A stretch of 64,000 nucleotides of DNA. Origin: a virus. Below the pieces are notes generated by a model that saw only the letters and a list, made by a program, of their open reading frames with translations, did no database searches and was not told the origin of the DNA. The DNA is taken from IMG/VR virus record IMGVR_UViG_3300022074_000015, positions 1 to 64,000 of that record, one strand, 5' to 3'. The position numbers and the translations under genes are program-made. Positions within the stretch are counted from its first letter, which is position 1. The number at the start of each line of letters is the position of its first letter. Shown piece by piece: positions 57,069 through 63,946 of the stretch.

Positions 57069-57700
57069 GCGTAAAATTTATCAGTGTGACTCCTGATGCG
57101 GAGAAGATGATGGCATATGTTGCCCGCGTCTCAAACCCCAATAATCAAGAAAATCCTAACTACGCCAAATTGTTGGGTTACTGTATTAAGCACAACCACT
57201 GGTCTGTGTTTGAACAGGCATTTATGACTCTGGAACTTGAAACTACCAGAGGATTAGCGGCTCAAGTGCTTCGTCACCGTAGTTTCACATATCAAGAATT
57301 TTCGCAACGCTACGCTGATAGTTCAATGCTTGCGGACACTATTCCTATTCCTGAACTTCGTCGTCAGGATACCAAGAATCGTCAGAATTCTATTGATGAT
57401 ATTGATCCTTTTGTCAAGCAAGAGTTTGAAATCAAAATTCGTCGTCACTTTGATGAAGCAATGACACTGTATCAATCTATGCTTGATATGGGGATCGCAA
57501 AGGAATGTTCACGTTTTGTGCTTCCCCTTGCCACGCCTACTAGAATCTACATGTCCGGTTCATGCCGTTCATGGATTCATTATATCAATCTGCGTACCGC
57601 TAACGGTACTCAGAAAGAGCATATGGATCTCGCAGAAGGTTGTAAGAAAGTCTTTATTGAGCAATTTCCAACCTGTGCTGAGGCACTAGAATGGAAGTAA
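57065..57700 (+). CDS. thyX: flavin-dependent thymidylate synthase
   Basis: A 211-residue ThyX, which makes dTMP from dUMP using methylene-tetrahydrofolate, FAD and NADPH. The ThyX signature lies at residues 70-83, RHRSFTYQEFSQRY, with Thr at the common Ser position. Further family elements: N-H-x-S-V-F-E (44-50), SMLADTIPIPELRRQ and the C-terminal FVLPLATPTRIYMSGSCRSW, which includes the substrate-binding Arg and Ser region. Length matches phage ThyX. It sits in a chain of overlapping genes (ATGA with the gene before, 10-base overlap with the gene after). It works with glutaredoxin towards nucleotide supply during replication. Confidence 0.95.
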   Translation: MSVKFISVTPDAEKMMAYVARVSNPNNQENPNYAKLLGYCIKHNHWSVFEQAFMTLELETTRGLAAQVLRHRSFTYQEFSQRYADSSMLADTIPIPELRRQDTKNRQNSIDDIDPFVKQEFEIKIRRHFDEAMTLYQSMLDMGIAKECSRFVLPLATPTRIYMSGSCRSWIHYINLRTANGTQKEHMDLAEGCKKVFIEQFPTCAEALEWK

Positions 57701-58221
57701 AGATTATTGATGATGCCCTTCCTATTCAAACCTTTGAACTCGTTAAGAGAAATTTATTCTTTAATCCAAAACTAAATCTTTATGTTCAAGGTGAAGTTTC
57801 GGGTCATGGTATTGATGATAAAAACAGTTTAGATAATTGGTGTTTATATCATTCTTTTTATAATGAAGGAAAACCCAATAATGATGAATTTTATGATTTA
57901 CTGAATATTTTTGGTAAGTTTTTGACATTCAAATTAAATGGTAAAACTTATTCGCATAAAGCAATTTTGAGAATAAAATTAAATCATTTTCCTAGAACAC
58001 AAACTCTATACAAACATCCTTATCATTCGGATACACCATTTGATCATCATTCTGGCATTTATTGTCTTAATACTTGTGATGGTTACACTGAGTTTGAAGA
58101 TGGCACTAAAATTAATAGTATTGGGAATAGATTTTATACATTTAACGGAAGTGTTAAACACAGATCAACCACCACAACAAATGCCAAGGGTAGAGTCAAT
58201 TTGAACTTCAATTGGTTATAA
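57691..58221 (+). CDS. 2OG-Fe(II) oxygenase
   Basis: A 176-residue protein with a complete candidate active site: His112 and Asp114 (PYHSDTPF), distal His157 (SVKHRSTTT) and Arg168 (GRVNLNFNW) for 2-oxoglutarate. The intervening strands (SGIYCLNTCDGYTEFEDG, NRFYTFNGS) fit the double-stranded beta helix. The ATG lies inside the end of thyX (10-base overlap), so it is co-expressed with dTMP synthesis. That location makes a thymine or other nucleotide-related substrate conceivable, but this is only positional inference; a protein hydroxylase is equally possible. Confidence 0.8.
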   Translation: MEVKIIDDALPIQTFELVKRNLFFNPKLNLYVQGEVSGHGIDDKNSLDNWCLYHSFYNEGKPNNDEFYDLLNIFGKFLTFKLNGKTYSHKAILRIKLNHFPRTQTLYKHPYHSDTPFDHHSGIYCLNTCDGYTEFEDGTKINSIGNRFYTFNGSVKHRSTTTTNAKGRVNLNFNWL

Positions 58222-58227
58222 TAAATA
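58220..58227 (+). promoter_or_regulatory. late-type motif (AATAAATA)
   Basis: An NATAAATA match 20 bases before the ATG at 58248. It is isolated from the structural locus. Confidence 0.35.
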
Positions 58228-58247
58228 AAACACTTGAATTTAGTATC

Positions 58248-58490
58248 ATGCCCATATATCCTGTTAAACACAAAGAAACCGGGGAAGAAAAGGAATTAAA
58301 CTTGACAATTTCTGATTATGAGAAATGGAGGAAAGAAAATCCCGATTGGGATAAGGATTGGTCAAAGGGAGTAGCATCTGCTCAGGAAGTTGGAGATTGG
58401 CAAAATAAACTTGTTTCCAGAAATCCTGGATGGAATGATGTCCTTGGTAAAGCAGCAAAAGCACCTGGTTCTAGAGTAAAGAAAATTTAG
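58248..58490 (+). CDS. small unknown protein before phoH
   Basis: An 80-residue protein from ATG 58248 (MPIYPVKHKETGEEKELNLTISDYEKW), chosen over an upstream ATG that would overlap the oxygenase stop. The start resembles the N-terminal beta part of small FmdB-like regulators (Y-P-V-x-H-x-x-T-G-E) but the zinc cysteines are absent. The middle has a W-rich NPDWDKDW and NPGWNDVL repeat. It lies one base before phoH, a pairing I recall from other T4-like cyanophages. Function unknown. Confidence 0.66.
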   Translation: MPIYPVKHKETGEEKELNLTISDYEKWRKENPDWDKDWSKGVASAQEVGDWQNKLVSRNPGWNDVLGKAAKAPGSRVKKI

Positions 58491-58491
58491 T

Positions 58492-59250
58492 ATGGCAAGA
58501 AGAAAAAGAGCATCTGCAGAGCAACCTATTGGGGTTGGACTCACTACAAAACAGATGAAAAGAAAAAAACCACTCAGCCAGGAATACTTGGTTGGTATTG
58601 ATCCACTATCTGATAATCAGAAGCAACTGTTTGATTCTTATCAAGAAGGAAAACATATCGTTGCCTATGGATGCGCAGGAACAGGTAAAACCTTTATAAC
58701 CCTCTACAACGCGCTTCGTGACGTTTTAAGTGAAAATACTCCTTACGAAAGAATCTATCTTGTACGCTCTCTTGTAGCAACCAGAGAGATAGGATTTTTG
58801 CCAGGTTCCCATGAAGACAAGGCAGACATTTACCAAATTCCATATAAGAATATGGTGAAGTATATGTTCCAGATGCCTAGTGATGCAGACTTTGAGATGC
58901 TATATGGAAACCTGAAGTCTCAAGAGTCCATTAAATTCTGGTCTACTTCATTCTTACGTGGAACTACTCTTGATAACGCTATTGTTATTGTGGATGAGTT
59001 CCAGAATCTGAACTTCCATGAACTTGATAGTATCATCACTCGTGTTGGTGAGAATACTAAGATCTGCTTCTGTGGTGATGCACGTCAATCTGATCTACAA
59101 AAAGATAAGGAAAAGAATGGTATTGTTGATTTTCTAAGTATATTGCGTAAAATGGAATCTTTTGATATAATTGAGTTTGGTGTTGATGACATTGTTCGTT
59201 CAGGACTTGTTAAAGAATACATCATCGCAAAAATGGAATCGGGTTTTTAA
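58492..59250 (+). CDS. phoH: PhoH-like ATPase
   Basis: A 252-residue P-loop ATPase of the PhoH family, related to superfamily-1 helicases. Walker A is at 60-67 (GCAGTGKT) and Walker B at about 163-169 (AIVIVDE, Asp168 and Glu169), followed by FQN and the sensor-like CFCGDARQSD. A basic N-terminal tail (ARRKRAS, KQMKRKK) may bind nucleic acid. phoH is widespread in marine phages; an RNA- or phosphate-stress-related role is often suggested but not settled. It starts one base after the previous gene and overlaps the nuclease gene by one base (TAATG). Confidence 0.93.
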   Translation: MARRKRASAEQPIGVGLTTKQMKRKKPLSQEYLVGIDPLSDNQKQLFDSYQEGKHIVAYGCAGTGKTFITLYNALRDVLSENTPYERIYLVRSLVATREIGFLPGSHEDKADIYQIPYKNMVKYMFQMPSDADFEMLYGNLKSQESIKFWSTSFLRGTTLDNAIVIVDEFQNLNFHELDSIITRVGENTKICFCGDARQSDLQKDKEKNGIVDFLSILRKMESFDIIEFGVDDIVRSGLVKEYIIAKMESGF

Positions 59251-59927
59251 TGTTTAATCATGTTGATGTTAATCTTCCCAGTCTGGAACGTGAAACTATT
59301 GATGGTGTAAGATACTATAAAGTTCCAGATGATGAAGAACTCCTAAGACTGGTCTCCATTACATCGGTGACCAGTCATTTTAATAAGGAGATATTTGTTA
59401 ATTGGAGAAAAAAAGTTGGTAATGAAGAAGCAGATCGTATCACTAAACGCGCTACTAGCCGTGGAACTGATATGCATACTCTTGTAGAATATCATCTTAA
59501 AAATGAAGGTCTTCCAAAGGTTCAACCAATATCTGACTTTCTATTCAAGATTTCCAAAGAAAAGCTAAAACTTATAAATAATATTTACGCCCTTGAAGGG
59601 TCTCTGTATAGTAAACAACTGGGTGTAGCAGGGACTGTAGATTGTATTGCTGAATATGACGGCGAGTTAGCTATAATCGACTTTAAAACATCAGCAAAAC
59701 CAAAACCACGAGAGTGGATCGACCACTATTTTGTCCAATGTATGGCATATGGTTGTATGCTATATGAATTGACTGGTATTTCAGTCAAAAAACTTGTAAT
59801 CATTATGGCTTGTGAAAATGGAGAATGTGTCGTCTATGAAGAGCGTGACAAATCAAAGTACATCAAACTACTCACCGAGTACATTAGAAAGTTTGTTAGA
59901 GATAAATTGGAACTCTATGGAACCTAA
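59250..59927 (+). CDS. PD-(D/E)XK nuclease, RecB/Cas4-like
   Basis: A 225-residue nuclease of the PD-(D/E)XK superfamily. Visible elements: RGTDMHTLVEYHL (a His-bearing motif typical of the RecB branch, about residues 72-84), Asp131 in AGTVDCIAEYDG, Asp144 and Lys146 in AIIDFKTSAKPK, and the Q-x3-Y element VQCMAYGCMLYE. These supply a full metal-dependent DNA-cutting site. Such exonucleases occur in T4-like cyanophages near phoH and gp59 and may act in recombination or host DNA breakdown. There is no Cys cluster, so no iron-sulfur cluster as in true Cas4. No CRISPR is present nearby. Confidence 0.86.
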   Translation: MFNHVDVNLPSLERETIDGVRYYKVPDDEELLRLVSITSVTSHFNKEIFVNWRKKVGNEEADRITKRATSRGTDMHTLVEYHLKNEGLPKVQPISDFLFKISKEKLKLINNIYALEGSLYSKQLGVAGTVDCIAEYDGELAIIDFKTSAKPKPREWIDHYFVQCMAYGCMLYELTGISVKKLVIIMACENGECVVYEERDKSKYIKLLTEYIRKFVRDKLELYGT

Positions 59928-60177
59928 TAAAGAACTAGAAAAGGCAATTGAGAGTAAATTTTTGACTCCATCAAAATTTGCTATAGAAATTGAGAAGATT
60001 GTTTCTAACGAGAGACTTAATTACATTGATGCTATCGTTCACTATTGCGAAATCAATGAACTTGAGGTAGACTCTATTACTAAGTTGGTCTCCAAACCTC
60101 TTAAAGAAAAACTGAAGTGGGATGCTACCCGTCTCAACTTCATGAAGCGTACCTCAAGAGCAAAACTTCCTCTATGA
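59917..60177 (+). CDS. 33: late-transcription coactivator gp33
   Basis: An 86-residue protein from ATG 59917 (MEPNKELEKAIESKFLTPSKF), inside the end of the nuclease gene. The pattern FAIEIEKIV, NYIDAIVHYCE, ITKLVSKPLKEKLK and the basic hydrophobic tail NFMKRTSRAKLPL matches what is annotated as late promoter transcription accessory protein in T4-like cyanophages. In T4, gp33 binds the RNA polymerase beta flap and connects it to the gp45 clamp so that gp55 can fire late promoters. Those promoters are the NATAAATA motifs seen across this window. Its stop overlaps the gp59 start. The name is from memory of the family and order (gp33-gp59). Confidence 0.75.
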   Translation: MEPNKELEKAIESKFLTPSKFAIEIEKIVSNERLNYIDAIVHYCEINELEVDSITKLVSKPLKEKLKWDATRLNFMKRTSRAKLPL

Positions 60178-60770
60178 TCGTGACACCCTTTGAAACTTAT
60201 CAACATTATTTGTCACTAAAAAATCATTTCACTAATCCCAAATACGACTTCTTTAAATACGGAGCAAAGACCCGTGCTAGTTTGACCTCTTTTAACAAGA
60301 GGAAAGACAAGTATTGGTTTGAAAAGACTTCTCGTAAGTATTCCGATGAAGAGGTCGTTGATTTTTTGGTGTCTAATTTTTCTGCTGCCGAAAATCCACA
60401 AAGTTTATGGATAGGAGAAATCATCAACTCTGGTGAAAGAACTTACGCGGAGTGGATGAAACGTAGGCAGAGTTCAACATATCTTTTTAAAGAACAAAGT
60501 AATGATCTACTTTCAGAGAATGAATTACAAGATTTACTTGAGTGTTCTAGGGGGCATCCTAAAATTTTGAAAGCATATCTAGGTGGTAAAATTTCACTAG
60601 AAAACTTTGTGATTTGGGATAAGATCTTCAATTTTTCCAAAGACTTTGATAAAAAGTTGAGTGATCCCGTATGGGAAACCGTAAGTCTGAAATTAAAAAA
60701 ATATGGACCCTTCATAAATATTGATGTGTTCAAATACAAAAAAATTCTAAGGGAATTAGTGCATGAGTGA
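60174..60770 (+). CDS. 59: DNA helicase loader gp59
   Basis: A 198-residue protein from ATG 60174 (MIVTPFETYQHYLSLKNHF), overlapping the gp33 stop (ATGA). Features shared with T4 gp59: a YDFFKYGAKTRAS segment, the KRKDKYWFEKTSRKYSDEE block (T4 has RRDKYFFQKLSEKY), SNFSAAEN then SLWIGEI, and a C-terminal helical half. In T4 this protein places the gp41 helicase on gp32-covered forked DNA and halts polymerase during loading. Position next to the gp32 gene fits. It overlaps the next gene by 8 bases. Confidence 0.9.
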   Translation: MIVTPFETYQHYLSLKNHFTNPKYDFFKYGAKTRASLTSFNKRKDKYWFEKTSRKYSDEEVVDFLVSNFSAAENPQSLWIGEIINSGERTYAEWMKRRQSSTYLFKEQSNDLLSENELQDLLECSRGHPKILKAYLGGKISLENFVIWDKIFNFSKDFDKKLSDPVWETVSLKLKKYGPFINIDVFKYKKILRELVHE

Positions 60771-61095
60771 CTTTTTTGATTCTGATATCATTCAGGAAGA
60801 ACTGAATGAGATTAATAAACTCCAAGAGAAAATCTACGGTTCTCTCTTTGGATTTGGCATGATGGACAAGGAAGAGAAACTTGAGCACATTGAAATTCTT
60901 CAGGACTTGCTAGAAAAGCAGAAAGTGATGTATACTAGACTATCTCTTTCAGATGATCCTAAAGCGATTGAGATGAAAGAGAATTTGAGAAAATCAGTAG
61001 CAATGATGGGATTCCCACCTGAGACTGATATGACTATGCTTTTTAGAAGTATGAACGCAACTATTGAGGCACTCAAAAAATACGTTGACGCCTGA
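60763..61095 (+). CDS. DUF1825-like protein
   Basis: A 110-residue, almost wholly helical protein: MSDFFDSDIIQEELNEINKLQ, a GMMDKEEKLEHIEILQDLLEKQKVMYTRLSLSDD middle and a Met-rich end (MTMLFRSMNATIEALKKY). The FFDSDI start, the K-x-x-F/H-I-E-x-LxxLLEKx-x-x-x-x-RLxLSDD block and length match DUF1825, a family otherwise known mainly from cyanobacteria. Its placement between gp59 and gp32 suggests a replication-related job. The downstream gp32 promoter's -35 box lies in its last codons. Function unknown; family match is from memory. Confidence 0.76.
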   Translation: MSDFFDSDIIQEELNEINKLQEKIYGSLFGFGMMDKEEKLEHIEILQDLLEKQKVMYTRLSLSDDPKAIEMKENLRKSVAMMGFPPETDMTMLFRSMNATIEALKKYVDA

Positions 61096-61113
61096 TAGTT
61101 TTCTTGCTATACT
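61085..61113 (+). promoter_or_regulatory. host-type promoter of gp32
   Basis: TTGACG (61085-61090), a 17-base spacer and an extended -10 TGC-TATACT (61105-61113). The -35 lies in the last codons of the DUF1825 gene. It is followed by a 41-base leader with a GAGGT site before the ATG at 61155. Confidence 0.8.
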
Positions 61114-61154
61114 ATCTAAGTAAATCCAAACATCCAATTTATCCGAGGTATCTA

Positions 61155-62084
61155 ATGTCTTTCGCAGACCTTAAAAAGCAATCCAAACTTGGTTCCCTGA
61201 CCCAAAAACTGGTCAAGGAAGTCGAAAAAATGAATAACAATGGCGGTGGTTCTTCTGATGACCGTCTCTGGAAACTAGAGTGTGATAAGAGCGGCAATGG
61301 TTATGCCGTTATCCGTTTCCTGCCCGCACCCGATGGTGAAGATCTGCCTTTCGTGAAACTGTACTCTCACGCCTTCCAAGGTCCTGGTGGTTGGTACATT
61401 GAAAACTCTCTGACCACTTTGGGTCAGAAAGATCCTGTATCTGAGTGTAACTCTCTGCTGTGGAACAATGGCACTGATGCAGGTAAAGATGCTGCTCGTA
61501 AGCAGAAGCGTAAACTGACTTATATCAGCAACATCTATGTTGTGAAAGACCCTGCTAACCCTCAGAATGAAGGCAGAGTCATGCTGTATAAGTATGGCAA
61601 GAAAATCTTCGACAAACTCACCGCTGCTATGCAACCTGAGTTTGAGGATGAAGAGGCAATTGATCCGTTCGACTTCTGGCAAGGTGCCAACTTTAAACTG
61701 AAAGCAAAGAACGTTGCAGGTTATCGTAACTACGATTCTTCTGAGTTCGCCGCTCAAGGCGCACTCTTGGACGACGATGACGCAATGGAAGCAATTTGGA
61801 AGAAGCAATTCTCTCTTCAAGAGTTTGTTGCTGCCGATCAGTTCAAAGATTATGATACTCTGAAGAAGCGTCTTGATTATGTTCTTGGTAACAAGGGCAC
61901 TCCTCGCTTCCAAGATGAAGAGTCAGTGAATGAAGAAGAAGAGTTCCGACGTGAAAACCGTGGTGCTACTCCTACGGTAACTTCCACTCCTGGTGACTTC
62001 AACGCAGAGGATATCGTGACCTCCAGTTCTTCATCTGATGATGATGACGCACTTTCATACTTCGCCAAACTTGCTGAAGATTGA
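61155..62084 (+). CDS. 32: single-stranded DNA-binding protein gp32
   Basis: A 309-residue T4-type gp32. N-terminal basic/cooperativity segment: MSFADLKKQSKLGSLTQKLV. Core OB-type region: LWKLECDKSGNGYAVIRFLPAPDG, LPFVKLYSHAFQGPGGWYIENS, then RKLTYISNIYVVKDPANPQNEG, matching the T4 arrangement. Acidic C-terminus (SSSSSDDDDALSYFAKLAED), where partner proteins dock. Only two Cys remain (in LECDK and SECNS), so the T4 His/Cys zinc site is not kept. I chose ATG 61155 after a GAGGT site; an upstream in-frame ATG would start at the -10 box. Codons are richer in C and G at third positions than neighbours, as expected for a very highly expressed gene. Confidence 0.95.
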   Translation: MSFADLKKQSKLGSLTQKLVKEVEKMNNNGGGSSDDRLWKLECDKSGNGYAVIRFLPAPDGEDLPFVKLYSHAFQGPGGWYIENSLTTLGQKDPVSECNSLLWNNGTDAGKDAARKQKRKLTYISNIYVVKDPANPQNEGRVMLYKYGKKIFDKLTAAMQPEFEDEEAIDPFDFWQGANFKLKAKNVAGYRNYDSSEFAAQGALLDDDDAMEAIWKKQFSLQEFVAADQFKDYDTLKKRLDYVLGNKGTPRFQDEESVNEEEEFRRENRGATPTVTSTPGDFNAEDIVTSSSSSDDDDALSYFAKLAED

Positions 62085-62102
62085 TAGTGAAATATAATCA
62101 AA

Positions 62103-62133
62103 TATGCCTTACACTTTTAGTGATTGCGGCATA
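62103..62133. terminator. hairpin between convergent genes
   Basis: Outer stem TATGCC/GGCATA with an inner CACT/AGTG stem in the 63-base gap between gp32 and the minus-strand gp53. It could end transcription from both sides; the T-runs are weak. Confidence 0.45.
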
Positions 62134-62147
62134 CTTTAATTTGTTAT

Positions 62148-62858
62148 TTAAGTGATGAGTCTTGTGTTCTCTGTAGTCATTAGTTTCTTATTGATTGTCA
62201 GAGAACTCTCATCATAGTTCATCAAGGTTCTCATATCATTTAAAAACTGCTGAAGGTAAGAAGGTTTCATCAGATCGATGTTCCTTTTACCTTCATTTTT
62301 TATGGTTTCATACTCAAAGTTTGATATACCTACAACAGGACTAATATTATTGCTGACTGAGGTGTATTTTATATTATCTGTTTGTGGTCTTACACCAACG
62401 TAGTATGTTGAATTTAAAGTAGCATCATACGGTGGCGGAATGCTAAAGTCTGCTTGAACCTTTTGTCCAGCAGGCACAATAAGTCTTCCTCTACGGTCTC
62501 TTACTTCAAACGTTTCATAATGATGAACAGAATTTAATTCAGTTCCGTACTTATCTTCAGAGTAGCGATATAAATCATAATTACTCAGTGGCCATTCATC
62601 TTTGATATTTGTTATTCCTGATGATAGAACAACTATCCAATCACGATCGGGTGATCCATAAAGTTTATCTGCTATCACATCTGGTCTCTCACCATCTTGA
62701 ATTGTGTACTTTGAGAAAAAGGCAACACTGTCCAATACATCATCTTTCAATTTTACTCTACGAAAGAGATTCTTGATTCTTATATACTCCTGTGATGAAG
62801 TCTTATGTAATAAGTTTGACTGATATAGAATATCAGGTAGTTCTCTAAAATATGACAT
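62148..62858 (-). CDS. 53: baseplate wedge subunit gp53
   Basis: A 236-residue protein on the minus strand. It resembles T4 gp53, a baseplate wedge protein that joins wedges into the hexagonal plate. Visible elements are the start MSYFRELPDILYQ, the FSKYTIQDGERPDVIADKLYGSPDRDWIVVLSSGI segment (T4: RPEELANAIYGNPQLYWVLLM), then EWPLSNYDLYRYSEDKYG, and a C-terminal helix FLNDMRTLM (T4: FMNDLIRIM). The YG-P-x-x-W core is a LysM-like fold in this family. Its start overlaps the stop of the upstream gp48 gene by one base, so both are co-expressed. Confidence 0.88.
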   Translation of the reverse strand: MSYFRELPDILYQSNLLHKTSSQEYIRIKNLFRRVKLKDDVLDSVAFFSKYTIQDGERPDVIADKLYGSPDRDWIVVLSSGITNIKDEWPLSNYDLYRYSEDKYGTELNSVHHYETFEVRDRRGRLIVPAGQKVQADFSIPPPYDATLNSTYYVGVRPQTDNIKYTSVSNNISPVVGISNFEYETIKNEGKRNIDLMKPSYLQQFLNDMRTLMNYDESSLTINKKLMTTENTRLIT

Positions 62859-63919
62859 CAGAAACCTACTCCATCTGGATGGTCTGCGTAATCTTCCATA
62901 TAAATTGGATTGATTTCTTTTAGTATTAAAGACATTCTTATGTGAACAGGAGTTCCATCCTGATAGGTAGCATAAGTTCCGGATGCGGTGTAGTCGATGC
63001 TTACATTTTCAAGAACACCAAGTTTGAAATTATGAAGAAATGGATGTTTGTTTTCCCCACCAGAAACGTATTCAAATTGGAATACATCTGGTGAATTGAT
63101 GAAGACACCATTACCTTTTTTGGCAACAGTTGCCATTTTAATAGTTCTGATTATTCTCCTAACCATGTCTCCTTCTTTAGGATCTCTAGGAGTAAAATCA
63201 AAAACAAATGGAAAAGATCTTAATGTTACGCTGTTGAAGAGCAACTCCAGATTAGATTGAAGAATTTGACCAGAGGAACGAGTAATAAGTGATTGTGGAT
63301 TTACGTTAGCACCAAGTTGATTGATAGCGGTAGCACTTAAAATTGACTTAATAGCATTCATTGTGCCAGAACCAACTCGATCTGCTGATCTAAAGATAGA
63401 ACTTGCTATTTCTGTAGTATTCTTCAATGCTTTCGCTGGATCTTTAATAGCAGCATCTGCTAATGCTAATCCTGCCGCTTGTAATGGATTTAAAGTGTCT
63501 TCCGAATATCCTACAGTTAATGAATCTGAGATCTGTTGTGGTATTGGAAGCCAAATATATTTGGAATCTTTTTTCAGTGAATTAGCTTCTGGATCTGATA
63601 GTTTTTTATGAAATCGTTCATCTTTCTCCAGCACAGGATCTATACTTGTAACCCCGATTTTATTTCCTTTTGAATCTGTTTGAAATTTTACTATACCTTT
63701 ATCGCCGGTCAAATTTAATGGATTTTCTATTTGCTTGAAAATTCTTATAAGCAGCATATCTTGATGGTCAACCTCAACATCTAAGGGATATTGAAGGACA
63801 TCAGCAGGTTTTACCTGTGTTGGATCTGGCGATACATTCAAACCATCCTTGAGGACTGATACATAATCTCTACCCAGGTCTAAAGTGTCACCAAGATCTG
63901 TATTATAATTGATAGCCAT
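62858..63919 (-). CDS. 48: baseplate tail-tube cap gp48
   Basis: A 353-residue minus-strand protein resembling the tail-tube-capping baseplate proteins gp48 and gp54 of T4. Visible elements are ILQSNLELLFNSVTLRSFPFVFDFTPRDPKEGDMVRRIIRTIKM (an NPNVELLF...LR-F-F-F-L-PR-x-x-EA-x-VR-IIR type block), then FKLGVLENVSIDYTASGTYATYQDGTPVHIRMSLILKEINPIY, the shared C-terminal beta domain. The gp48 name is preferred on length and on its pairing with gp53; gp54 cannot be excluded. It begins at ATG 63917-63919 behind a minus-strand late-type promoter. Confidence 0.8.
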   Translation of the reverse strand: MAINYNTDLGDTLDLGRDYVSVLKDGLNVSPDPTQVKPADVLQYPLDVEVDHQDMLLIRIFKQIENPLNLTGDKGIVKFQTDSKGNKIGVTSIDPVLEKDERFHKKLSDPEANSLKKDSKYIWLPIPQQISDSLTVGYSEDTLNPLQAAGLALADAAIKDPAKALKNTTEIASSIFRSADRVGSGTMNAIKSILSATAINQLGANVNPQSLITRSSGQILQSNLELLFNSVTLRSFPFVFDFTPRDPKEGDMVRRIIRTIKMATVAKKGNGVFINSPDVFQFEYVSGGENKHPFLHNFKLGVLENVSIDYTASGTYATYQDGTPVHIRMSLILKEINPIYMEDYADHPDGVGF

Positions 63920-63938
63920 CTATAGATAGATTTTTAAT

Positions 63939-63946
63939 TATTTAGA
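63939..63946 (-). promoter_or_regulatory. late promoter variant, minus strand (TCTAAATA)
   Basis: Reading the minus strand, TCTAAATA lies 20 bases before the gp48 ATG, the same variant as upstream of the 36319 gene. It would drive gp48-gp53. Confidence 0.5.

Noticed and set aside
59250-59927. Cas4 of a CRISPR system
   Set aside because: The protein has the PD-(D/E)XK core but no iron-sulfur Cys cluster, and no array or other cas gene is present.
61275-61913. A 212-residue minus-strand ORF opposite gp32
   Set aside because: gp32 is clearly coded on the plus strand here; the antisense frame has no domain features and is explained by gp32 codon bias.
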